From NCBI GenBank assembly GCA_021740845.1, contig JAIOYZ010000012.1, forward strand, positions 47,632 to 111,631: 64,000 nucleotides of DNA, read 5' to 3'. This document shows positions 33,952-42,154 of the stretch, in pieces. The notes beneath the pieces are model-generated. The model was not told the origin of the DNA and did not search any database. It saw only the letters and a list, made by a program, of their open reading frames with translations. Within the stretch, counting starts at the first letter, position 1; each line of letters begins with the position of its first letter. Origin of the DNA: Bacteroidia bacterium. Its GTDB lineage: Bacteria; Bacteroidota; Bacteroidia; UKL13-3. The translations under genes were made by a program, and so were the position numbers.

Positions 33952-33974
33952 TTTGGTTCAAACCGAACCTTTTT
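33952..33974. terminator. Motif-based hairpin between convergent genes
   Basis: TTTGGTTCAAACCGAACC followed by TTTTTA. GGTTC and GAACC form a 5-bp stem around AAACC. It is a short, weak candidate terminator containing the exact motif GGTTCAAACC at 33955-33964. Confidence 0.5.
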
Positions 33975-36306
33975 ATTTAGGATTTTTCTCATTGGCCAAA
34001 TAATTTACTAAATAGGCCTTTTTAGAAATTTCATTGATATGCCCATCCAACTCGTCCATAGAAACGCGCAACAGTCCTAACAAATCGGCTTCAGGAATTA
34101 AATCGTATTCTTTGTTTTCAACAAATTCCAGTAAACCCATCATTCTAGCTAGAGGCGCGCGTACAACATGAGATTGAATCCAAGAAATTTCCCTTAAAAT
34201 CCCATTTTGTTTTTCAATGGCCTTCAAATGCAAATTTCGTTCACTAATATCATTAAAAACAGAAATTTGAAACTCACCTATTTGCACATGAGTTAATTCA
34301 AAAGTCTTATTTTCACCCAATTTGGTTCTTACTTCAATTTCCATAGGTTCAGACCTAAAACCTAGAGTTGAGATTTGAGAAAAATCATGCTCCCTTTGAG
34401 CCTTAACCTGATTTCTGTAGGATTCATCTGGAAAAACAAGTTCCATCCAACTTTGAATATCCTTAATTTCATCAATAGAATAACCAATTAGCTCCTCTAA
34501 CTTTTTATTTACTAACTCTATTTTTCCATTGGGTTTCACGGCAGCCATTCCAAAAGGAGATAGCTCAAAAATGGAACGGTATTTCTGCTCGCTGGCCAAA
34601 AGCAATTCTTCAATTTTCTTTTTATAGGTAATTTCTTCTTTAACGGCTATGAAATTGTTAATTTCACCATTTGCATCCCTAATTGGAGAAATGGAAGCGG
34701 ATTCCCAAAAAATCTCTCCGTTTTTCTTCTTGTTTTTAAACTCGCCATTCCATGGTTTACCGGATCTAATATTAGCCCATAATTTTTGGTATTCTTCCTT
34801 TGATTTATCACCAGATTTTAAAATTCTTGGGTTCTTACCTAATACTTCATCCAATGAATAACCAGTAATCATGCAGAAATAGGGGTTTACATATTCTATT
34901 TCAGCAAACTTATTTGTAATGACAATTGAAGCTGGACTTTGTTCAATGGCCACCGAAAACTTTTTCAATTGCTCCTCTGCTATTTTCCTTTTTGTAATAT
35001 CTTGATGCGTTCCCGCCATTAGGGTTGGTCTCCCCTGCTTGTCCCATTTAAACGCTTTGCCTCTATCTAAAATCCAAATCCAATTTCCATTTTTGTGTTT
35101 CATACGAAACTCAGCTTCATAATACTCAGTTTCCTTATTAAAATAACTTTCTACGTTTGCATGGGCTATTAATAAATCATCGGGATGAACCAAATTTTCC
35201 CAGGTTAAAATGGAAGTTGGGCTAATCTCCAACAATGTATAACCAATCATATTTGCCAACTTTTCATTGAAAATGGTTCTACCAGTGAGAATATCCCATT
35301 CCCAAGTACCAGCCATGGTACCTTCTAATACATTGGCAAGTCTGTCCCTTTCAATTCGAAGGCCTCTCTCGTATTGCTTTATATTTTGTATATCTTGAAA
35401 AGTCCCATAAATACGTTCGCAAATACCATCCTTAAATTCTGTCCTTCCAATTGCCCTTACCCATTTTTTGTTTCCTTTGGAAGTTATGATTACCAACTCA
35501 TGGTCGAATTCCAAACCTGAATTAACGGCCTTTTCTATGGCACTATTAACTAAATCTTTACTAAAGGATGGCTCATAAAACTGGATAGCCTCTTCCAATT
35601 GAGGTTGGTAATCAGGCAACACCTCATGTATTTCCTTGGTTACTCTCGACCAATACAGTTTATTGAGTTTAGGGATTAATTCCCAAGACCCAATTCTTGT
35701 CATATTACCTGCCTCCTCAAAAAACCGATTAGCATCTCTTAATTTTAATTCGGTGGTCTTTAAATCTGTAATATCAATTGCTATACCCGAATACCCATAT
35801 AAATTATTTTCATTATCATAAATGGGTTTTGTTTTGGAACGTATCCAAGCAATATCGGATTTGTTTCTTCTTATTCTGTAATCAATTTCAAAAGGGTCGC
35901 CCGTATTTAACTTAGCCATTTTCTCCAATACCTCTGGTAAATCCTCAGGTAAAATGCAATCTAAAAACGACCTAGGATTTTGATAAAGACTCTGGCAACT
36001 TTTACCAAACACTTTCTCATAAGCTTGGCTAACAAACAACATCTTTTTGCCAGTTTTGTCTCTTAACCAAAACACTTCACCAACCGTTTCAGAAAACAGT
36101 TTAAAATCAAATTCACTTAATTGAAATTTATGTAAATCAAGGTCGAAATAACTTTTATTCTGATTTGCCAGATTGGTATCAAAATTTCTATTTACTTCCT
36201 CTAATTCCTCTTGAGTTAGCTTTTGTAATTCTTCTAAATTATGGCCCTCTTTTTCAAGCACCTTTTTAAGTAATTTATCCAGTTCTTTCCTTGCAGAATT
36301 TCCCAT
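33973..36306 (-). CDS. Multi-PAS signalling protein with HisKA-like end, no ATPase domain
   Basis: A 777-residue cytoplasmic protein started at MGNSARKELDKLL (36306). After a charged coiled start it has five PAS-type domains, with clear PAC motifs (GYSGIAIDITDLK, GTFQDIQNIK, GTHQDITKRK, IAVKEEITYKK). The end carries a HisKA-like box, SHVVRAPLARMMGLLEFVE, then about 45 residues and a stop. The HATPase domain that should follow is absent, and no downstream frame supplies it. It may be a phosphorylation target or a scaffold and not an autokinase. The typical H-E-hR dimerisation Glu is replaced (HVVRAP). Confidence 0.85.
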   Translation of the reverse strand: MGNSARKELDKLLKKVLEKEGHNLEELQKLTQEELEEVNRNFDTNLANQNKSYFDLDLHKFQLSEFDFKLFSETVGEVFWLRDKTGKKMLFVSQAYEKVFGKSCQSLYQNPRSFLDCILPEDLPEVLEKMAKLNTGDPFEIDYRIRRNKSDIAWIRSKTKPIYDNENNLYGYSGIAIDITDLKTTELKLRDANRFFEEAGNMTRIGSWELIPKLNKLYWSRVTKEIHEVLPDYQPQLEEAIQFYEPSFSKDLVNSAIEKAVNSGLEFDHELVIITSKGNKKWVRAIGRTEFKDGICERIYGTFQDIQNIKQYERGLRIERDRLANVLEGTMAGTWEWDILTGRTIFNEKLANMIGYTLLEISPTSILTWENLVHPDDLLIAHANVESYFNKETEYYEAEFRMKHKNGNWIWILDRGKAFKWDKQGRPTLMAGTHQDITKRKIAEEQLKKFSVAIEQSPASIVITNKFAEIEYVNPYFCMITGYSLDEVLGKNPRILKSGDKSKEEYQKLWANIRSGKPWNGEFKNKKKNGEIFWESASISPIRDANGEINNFIAVKEEITYKKKIEELLLASEQKYRSIFELSPFGMAAVKPNGKIELVNKKLEELIGYSIDEIKDIQSWMELVFPDESYRNQVKAQREHDFSQISTLGFRSEPMEIEVRTKLGENKTFELTHVQIGEFQISVFNDISERNLHLKAIEKQNGILREISWIQSHVVRAPLARMMGLLEFVENKEYDLIPEADLLGLLRVSMDELDGHINEISKKAYLVNYLANEKNPK

Positions 36307-36461
36307 TTTCCTCTTTAAATTAAACCTGAAATTGGTTCTAAACAATTCAAAAATTGATTGGAAAACAATTCGTTTTCAAATATATTGAAAGGAAATTTAA
36401 TAAAGGACAATCCTATCCTAATATGACAGAATTATAAATAGACAGGTAAAAATTAAACCTC

Positions 36462-36893
36462 CTATAATTTTAGTTTCAATACTAATTTTTCTAAATTAAT
36501 AATAGCCTTAAGTTTCACCAAAATATCGCTACCCAATACTCCATCAATTTCTGGAAAACCCAAAATTTGGTAAGCCTCATTTACATGTGCAAGATCTAAA
36601 ACAGCTATATCCACTTTTTTTAGGGCTATTTCTCCAATCTTTAAACTAGTTAATTGAGTTAAATGAGTAGCGACTTGGTTCGAACCTAAACCAACTGAAT
36701 TTATACCCAAATTCTCTGGTTCATTTTTACCAATAAACTTCTTAATTTGATTGGAATCAAAAGCTGTTTTGGAAGCACCTGTATCTAATAACATACGGGC
36801 ATTTCTTCTTCCAATTTTCACTAAAACAAAAAGATGATAATTATCCGATTCAATTTCTAAAATTTCAAGAGGGACAATAGTTTTTACTTTCAA
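36462..36893 (-). CDS. Retropepsin-like aspartic protease
   Basis: A 143-residue single-domain aspartyl protease-like protein. The catalytic motif is ARMLLDTGASKTAFD (DTGA), followed by the hydrophobic-hydrophobic-Gly element GVLGSDIL near residue 120. Bacterial proteins of this kind resemble retroviral proteases and would act as dimers. No signal peptide is seen. It lies 8 nt after the T9SS cargo gene on the same strand. It contains a perfectly palindromic motif variant, GGTTCGAACC, at 36677-36686. Confidence 0.82.
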   Translation of the reverse strand: MKVKTIVPLEILEIESDNYHLFVLVKIGRRNARMLLDTGASKTAFDSNQIKKFIGKNEPENLGINSVGLGSNQVATHLTQLTSLKIGEIALKKVDIAVLDLAHVNEAYQILGFPEIDGVLGSDILVKLKAIINLEKLVLKLKL

Positions 36894-36901
36894 TCTCTTA
36901 T

Positions 36902-38134
36902 CTATTGATGAAACAACTTGTAAAATTGAATTCCTTTATAGGTGTATATTTTAAGTAATACCAATTGGTTTGGCAAATTAATATCACCCAATTCAAAATC
37001 CACCTTTTCATTTGGTTTTTCAGGCAATTCGGTTTGAACCAAACGCCCTAAACCATCATAAACTTCAACTTTTTCTATTGCATTATTTTCTGATTCAATA
37101 TGCACGCTTGATGCAGTTGGATTTGGATAAACTTTTATCGAGCTTACCTTTTTAACTTTCTCTTCAATGGCATTTGGCCAAGTAACTTCAAAACTATTGG
37201 TCTTTTGCAAAACACGAACGCCATCAAAATATGCAAAATCATAAAAGCCTCTTTGTGCTCCAGGGCTAATATAAACTTGCATCCTCACATTGCTATCATT
37301 TATATATTGATATCCCTGAATTTCTATATCAGTTGTTGGGCTACCAGATATAAAAAACGCTGCTGTAGGACTCGCCTGCGAAAATTGGGTTCTTGATCCA
37401 ATCACACTAACTGTTAGGGTTTCATTTTGATGACCAATATTTGGATCTAATTTTACAATGGTTGGCGAATTACCTGAACCAACTTTAAAGCCATTTGGCA
37501 AATCCATTTGACCATCTACCAAATTTGTAACACGCAAAGTATAATCTCCAAAATTAGCATTGGAATTTACCATTACAAAAGCTTGTAGATGCGTATCGTC
37601 GTTGCTTCCAAATGGAAACGCCACTACATCCGTGGTTAGAACTCCATTGTACAAGAAATTTATTTGGCTAGTCTGACTAGCTTGAGAAAAATGGGTATTT
37701 CTCCCTGTAATAAGCACTTGCAATTGTTCTCCTTGCATGCCTTCGGAAGGATCTATACTCAACAAAGAGGCAGTTCCTGTATCTGGCATAACATAAAAAT
37801 TTTGGGAACCATTTATTATCCCATCAAATGAATTTGTGATCTTATAAGTATATGCGCCAATACTAGCAGAAGCTTGTACAAAAAGGTTTGCTACCATTTG
37901 GGTATTAGAAGTACTATAATTGTTATTAGAAACAACCTTGTTGGTTGGTGAACCTTGATAATAAAATTGCATGGTATTGCTACCCACCAAAAAATTTGTA
38001 TTGGTTCCCGTAATAGAAACTACCAATGATTCTGCCTGCCTTGCACTGTTTGGGGCAATAAAGGCAGTCTTTTGGGCATAAATTCCATTAACAAATGGTA
38101 TAAAAAGGGCTAATAGTAATTTAATTCTTTTCAT
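36902..38134 (-). CDS. T9SS-secreted protein with three IPT-like repeats
   Basis: A 410-residue secreted protein. The signal peptide is MKRIKLLLALFIPFVNGIYAQ. Three repeats of about 95 residues follow, each starting with an Ig/IPT-like strand (AFIAPNSARQAESLVVSITG; LLSIDPSEGMQGEQLQVLIT; IVKLDPNIGHQNETLTVSVI). The C-terminus (about residues 330-410) has KVYPNPTASSVHIE and VEVYDGLGRLV, the type A sorting signal recognised by the type IX secretion system. It overlaps the O-antigen-ligase-like gene by 14 nt. It is probably surface-attached or released; the ligand is unknown. Confidence 0.9.
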   Translation of the reverse strand: MKRIKLLLALFIPFVNGIYAQKTAFIAPNSARQAESLVVSITGTNTNFLVGSNTMQFYYQGSPTNKVVSNNNYSTSNTQMVANLFVQASASIGAYTYKITNSFDGIINGSQNFYVMPDTGTASLLSIDPSEGMQGEQLQVLITGRNTHFSQASQTSQINFLYNGVLTTDVVAFPFGSNDDTHLQAFVMVNSNANFGDYTLRVTNLVDGQMDLPNGFKVGSGNSPTIVKLDPNIGHQNETLTVSVIGSRTQFSQASPTAAFFISGSPTTDIEIQGYQYINDSNVRMQVYISPGAQRGFYDFAYFDGVRVLQKTNSFEVTWPNAIEEKVKKVSSIKVYPNPTASSVHIESENNAIEKVEVYDGLGRLVQTELPEKPNEKVDFELGDINLPNQLVLLKIYTYKGIQFYKLFHQ

Positions 38135-40079
38135 TTCTAATAAATTCTAGGTCTTCAAATTTATGCATTTTTAGTTGGTTCTCTCTAAAAATATCCTTAA
38201 TAAAATCAATATCATAAACAGACTCCAAAGCAATATCTTTTCCTGATTTTTGCATTTCAATTAGGTAATTTTTACCAATCAATTTGAGGTATTGTAGAAA
38301 TTGAGTATTGGATTCGTCGTATTTAAATTGATACAAACATTCCATGGCCTCCATTTTCTTACCCATATTAAAAAGCACCGCACTTTTATTTAAAATAGCA
38401 TCTGGCTGTTTAGGTGAAATCCGCAAAAGTTCATCATAATACACCAAGGATTTCTGGTGATTTCCTTCCAATTCATTAATGCTTGCCAAATTATTTAGCA
38501 CATGAATTTGGTATGGATTAAAAGCATAAGCTTGCTCAAAACACTGCTTCGCTAAGGCCGTATTTCCAAGTGAAAATTGAGCCACACCTGCATACCAAAC
38601 GCAAGGAATTGAAAAATTATCGAGGGTATAAAAAGTAGGATTTATTTTTTTATACGCTTTAAGAATTCCATTCCAATTTCCACTTGCATGAGCTATGGCA
38701 ATCTTCTTTGCATTTTGTTCATTTGGTAGTCTAAGCAAAGTAATTGCCGCACTAAACAAAAACAGTAACATCAAAACTAGCAGTTGCCATTTTCTAAAAA
38801 TGGGTTCTATATTAGTAGCTTTTCGGTTTGAACCAATTAAAAAGCCAAGCAAAATAGCAAGGACTAGTTGATGTTCATTTCTTTCTAAGGGGAAATCAAC
38901 AAAACCAACGAAGATATAAGCCAAAAGGCTGCTCAGAAATAATAAAACTATACGCTTTTGTTTAATATGAGATTCACTTTTTAATACCTGAATGGCGCTC
39001 CAAATGGCATAAATAAAAACACCCAAATAAGCCAAAAAACCAAGAATGCCCAACTCACTTAATACCCAAAGGAAATCGTTGTGTGGCCTTTGAAAAGTAG
39101 TGTATCCATCGCTTACCAAATAATTGGTTTGCATAAAATCCCCCAAACCATAAGAAGGAAAAAACACTTGCCAATTGCCAGCGCCTACTCCCAATAAAGG
39201 ATGTTCTCTTATCATTTCAAAGGTGTTGGTCCACAGTAAAATTCTTTCCCTAACGGTATCATTATTCGAAAGAAGAGTGAGCTTATCTGGGAATTTATTT
39301 ACAACTAAAACACCTAAAATAAGAACCAATCCATAAAAGATAAAAATGCCTATGAGCCATTTTCTTTTCTTTGGAAACAGATATTTCCCTGCAATTGGAA
39401 TGCACATGGTTATGGCTAAAAATATTCCAAGTAAAACTGCTTTTGTTTGAATTAATAGCAAGGAAACTAATACAGCTAATAAAATTATTCCAGCTACTAT
39501 TTTTCCATTTAATTTAAAGTTGAGCATTCCATAAATTAGAAATGGAATACATAATAATTGGAAGGATGAATAAAGATTTTTATGCCCAAAAACAGTATGC
39601 AATTCATATAAATTCTTTTGGCTCCATAGGTTCAAACCGCCACTTGTTATTTCTGAAATTTCTAAGCCTAAATAAAATAAGGCAATTCCCGAACTAAGCA
39701 TTAACCCAATACTTATTGCTCTTAATTGGATCAAACCAGAATAAAATAAGCCAGCAAACAATGCAATACCAGCAATATACAAACTGGTTTTGCTAAAAGA
39801 ATATAGGGCTTCTTGAAAGTTATATGCATAGAATAAACTCAATGCTGAGATTGCAAACCAAGAAATCAATGCAAATCTTAAAAAGTTAGAATTAGGGAAA
39901 ATAAGCTCTGCCTTAAAAAGCCAAAGCAAGAGTATGCTAAATATGCCCAAACCAATATAAAGTAATTGCCTACTTAATAAAGTTGGATCAGACAGACTAT
40001 GAATTTGTATAAGTGGAATTAGCGCAAGGAAAATTGCTAAACTAATTTGAAGAAAGTTTATGTTCTTGATTTGACCCAT
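38121..40079 (-). CDS. O-antigen ligase/polymerase-like membrane protein with TPR tail
   Basis: A 652-residue protein from MGQIKNINF; an earlier Met at 40097 adds six residues. About a dozen membrane segments are seen in the first 440 residues. The Wzy_C/O-antigen-ligase core includes the large periplasmic loop with HPLLGVGAGNWQVFFP and RPHNDFLWVLSELG. The C-terminal third holds TPR-like repeats (AGVAQFSLGNTALAKQCFEQ, then ISPKQPDAILNKSAVLFNMG). Proteins of this form attach or polymerise surface glycans. There are no glycosyltransferases nearby. It carries two exact motif copies (38825, 39629). Confidence 0.85.
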   Translation of the reverse strand: MGQIKNINFLQISLAIFLALIPLIQIHSLSDPTLLSRQLLYIGLGIFSILLLWLFKAELIFPNSNFLRFALISWFAISALSLFYAYNFQEALYSFSKTSLYIAGIALFAGLFYSGLIQLRAISIGLMLSSGIALFYLGLEISEITSGGLNLWSQKNLYELHTVFGHKNLYSSFQLLCIPFLIYGMLNFKLNGKIVAGIILLAVLVSLLLIQTKAVLLGIFLAITMCIPIAGKYLFPKKRKWLIGIFIFYGLVLILGVLVVNKFPDKLTLLSNNDTVRERILLWTNTFEMIREHPLLGVGAGNWQVFFPSYGLGDFMQTNYLVSDGYTTFQRPHNDFLWVLSELGILGFLAYLGVFIYAIWSAIQVLKSESHIKQKRIVLLFLSSLLAYIFVGFVDFPLERNEHQLVLAILLGFLIGSNRKATNIEPIFRKWQLLVLMLLFLFSAAITLLRLPNEQNAKKIAIAHASGNWNGILKAYKKINPTFYTLDNFSIPCVWYAGVAQFSLGNTALAKQCFEQAYAFNPYQIHVLNNLASINELEGNHQKSLVYYDELLRISPKQPDAILNKSAVLFNMGKKMEAMECLYQFKYDESNTQFLQYLKLIGKNYLIEMQKSGKDIALESVYDIDFIKDIFRENQLKMHKFEDLEFIRNEKN

Positions 40080-40324
40080 CGCTTTCAAAAGTAGCATTTA
40101 GAATCCTTAAAATTCTCCTCCACAATTTACCACACACCCAAGAGCTTTTTATGTAAATCAGCATTTTAGCTTTTCGGCTTGAACCTAAATGACCCCTCGA
40201 ACTTGTAAACACCCCAATTTTTACAAAAGTCGCATTTGATATTTAAAATAACCCTGAACCATAGATAAATAGCACCATTCCTCGATTTGGGGCAAATGTG
40301 CAAAAGTTCGATTTTTCCACAAAA
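40080..40324. other. Divergent intergenic region upstream of mraZ
   Basis: About 245 bp before the MraZ boxes. It holds a one-mismatch motif copy GGCTTGAACC at 40176-40185. No gene, RNA or further hairpin is recognised. Confidence 0.45.
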
Positions 40325-40367
40325 GTGGGAGAAAGTGGTGAAAAGTGGAAAAATGTTTCTACTTTTA
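40325..40367 (+). promoter_or_regulatory. MraZ operator and dcw promoter
   Basis: GTGGGA, GTGGTG and GTGGAA start at 40325, 40335 and 40345, an exact 10-bp period. MraZ is known to bind direct TGGG-type repeats spaced 10 bp apart upstream of its own gene. The last boxes overlap the expected -33 position of a -7 element TACTTTTA at 40360-40367. Binding would therefore block the promoter, which fits known autorepression. Confidence 0.8.
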
Positions 40368-40391
40368 CACGGTAAACGCGCAACGCTAACA

Positions 40392-40862
40392 ATGACGCAA
40401 CTTAACGGAGAATACGAATGTAAAATGGATGCCAAAGGGAGGTTAATGATCCCTTCTGCCTTAAAAAAGCAGTTGCCCGATGCGGCAAAGGATTCCTTTT
40501 TCATAAACCGTGGGTTTGAAAAATGCTGCGTTTTGTACCCCAGCAATGAGTGGAAATTAATTGCTGCCGAGATTGACAAGCTGAGCGATTACATTCAAAA
40601 AGAAAGAACCTTTAAAAGGTATTTCTTAAGAGGTGCTAGTAAATTAGAAATGGATGCCGCATCTCGAGTTTTGATTCCTAAGCAATTGCAAGAGTTTGCC
40701 GAATTAAAAGGCGAACTGGTTTTACTAGCTTATGGAAACAAGGTAGAAATCTGGAATAAGGCAGAATACGATAAAATGCTGAGTGAAGAGCCTTCAGATT
40801 TTAGCGCTTTGGCAGAAGAGGTTATGAGCAATAGAAAAAAGGAGGATGAAGATGGAAAATAA
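40392..40862 (+). CDS. mraZ: Transcriptional regulator MraZ
   Basis: A 156-residue double-AbrB-fold regulator, first gene of the dcw cluster. The start MTQLNGEYECKMDAKGRLMI at 40392 fits the family; the open frame extends upstream through the operator but lacks homology there. The two halves each carry the DxxGR/DxASR type loop (MDAKGRLMIPSAL and MDAASRVLIPKQL). It binds the boxes at 40325-40349 and probably represses the whole cluster. The end overlaps rsmH by 17 nt. Confidence 0.95.
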   Translation: MTQLNGEYECKMDAKGRLMIPSALKKQLPDAAKDSFFINRGFEKCCVLYPSNEWKLIAAEIDKLSDYIQKERTFKRYFLRGASKLEMDAASRVLIPKQLQEFAELKGELVLLAYGNKVEIWNKAEYDKMLSEEPSDFSALAEEVMSNRKKEDEDGK

Positions 40863-41763
40863 ATACCATGCTCCTGTAATGCTAAAAGAATGCTTAGAAG
40901 GTTTGGCAATTAATCCTTCTGGCAGATACGTTGATGTAACCTTTGGTGGTGGCGGTCATTCGAGAGCTATATTAAATGCGCTTGGAAAAGACGGTATATT
41001 AATAGCGTTCGACCAAGATGAAGATGCAAAAGCAAATTTACCTAATGATAAAAGACTGGTTTTTATTGACCAGAACTTTGAATTTATTGGCAATCATTTA
41101 AGATACCAAGAGCTTTTACCAGTTGATGGAATTTTAGCGGATTTAGGGGTTTCCTCTCATCAATTTGATGAAGCAGATAGAGGATTTTCCTTTCGCTTTG
41201 ATGAAGCTGATTTAGACATGAGGATGGACACTTCTTCTGGCTCTAGTGCGGCAGTAGTATTAAATGAATATTCTGAAAAACAATTAGCAGATATTTTTTA
41301 TCAATATGGCGAGTTGAACCAATCAAAAGGATTGGCAAGAGATATTATTCTATACCGCACGGTTCAAGCTATTAAAACGGTTGGCCATTTAAAGGAAGCA
41401 TTAAAAAAATATACCCCAAAATTTGGTGATTATAAATTCTTTGCTCAGGTATTTCAAGCTTTACGCATAGAGGTAAATCGAGAAATGGAAGTTTTAAAAA
41501 GCTTCTTATCTCAAGTACCAGAGGTATTGAAACCAGAGGGAAGATTGGTAGTAATGAGCTACCATTCCTTGGAAGATAGATTGGTAAAAAACTTTATCGC
41601 TTCCGGAAATTTTAATGGCGAATTGGACAAAGATTTTTACGGAAACCTAAATCGTCCGATGGAAGCCATAAACAGAAAAGTAGTAACCGCTTCAGATGAA
41701 GAATTAGAAATAAATCCGAGGTCGAGAAGTGCAAAATTACGAATAGCAGAAAAGGCAAGCTAA
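40846..41763 (+). CDS. rsmH: 16S rRNA m4C1402 methyltransferase RsmH
   Basis: A 305-residue SAM-dependent methyltransferase acting on 16S rRNA C1402. The start YHAPVMLKECLEGL, the SAM loop VDVTFGGGGHSRAIL, ADLGVSSHQFDEADRGFSF and the end NPRSRSAKLRIAEK are all family signatures. Its start lies inside mraZ (17-nt overlap; a second Met two codons on is equally possible). The mraZ-rsmH-ftsL order is the standard opening of the dcw cluster. Confidence 0.97.
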   Translation: MKMENKYHAPVMLKECLEGLAINPSGRYVDVTFGGGGHSRAILNALGKDGILIAFDQDEDAKANLPNDKRLVFIDQNFEFIGNHLRYQELLPVDGILADLGVSSHQFDEADRGFSFRFDEADLDMRMDTSSGSSAAVVLNEYSEKQLADIFYQYGELNQSKGLARDIILYRTVQAIKTVGHLKEALKKYTPKFGDYKFFAQVFQALRIEVNREMEVLKSFLSQVPEVLKPEGRLVVMSYHSLEDRLVKNFIASGNFNGELDKDFYGNLNRPMEAINRKVVTASDEELEINPRSRSAKLRIAEKAS

Positions 41764-41767
41764 GGGA

Positions 41768-42154
41768 ATGAATAAGATCATTACAGAAGAAGAATCAACG
41801 GAGAAAAAACCTGTTGACAAGGAAACGCGTAAGCTCACCGAAACGGTGAAGCGCTTTGCCGACTTCGATTTTAGCATTAACCCTGACCAAGCGCGCAGGC
41901 AATTGCCTTTTCTAATTTATCTGTGTGTATTGGTGATGTTATTTATTTATAACAGTCACCGCTCAGAGAAAATTATTCGTGATACCGACAAATTAACAAG
42001 AGAAGTGAAGGATTTGCGCAGTGAATATATCAGCGAATTGAGTGAATTGATGAGTGAGAGTAAACAATCTGCTGTAGCAAAAAAACTTCAACCTTTTGGA
42101 ATAAAAGAATTAAAAAACCCGCCAAGTAAAATAACTTATCGTGCAGATAAATAA
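41768..42154 (+). CDS. ftsL: FtsL-like divisome protein
   Basis: A 128-residue bitopic protein. A cytoplasmic part of about 50 residues is followed by a membrane helix (LPFLIYLCVLVMLFIYN), then a coiled coil (KIIRDTDKLTREVKDLRSEY), the FtsL layout. It overlaps the ftsI start by 14 nt. FtsL forms the FtsQLB complex that activates septal peptidoglycan synthesis. The sequence itself is poorly conserved, so the call rests on topology and position. Confidence 0.82.
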   Translation: MNKIITEEESTEKKPVDKETRKLTETVKRFADFDFSINPDQARRQLPFLIYLCVLVMLFIYNSHRSEKIIRDTDKLTREVKDLRSEYISELSELMSESKQSAVAKKLQPFGIKELKNPPSKITYRADK

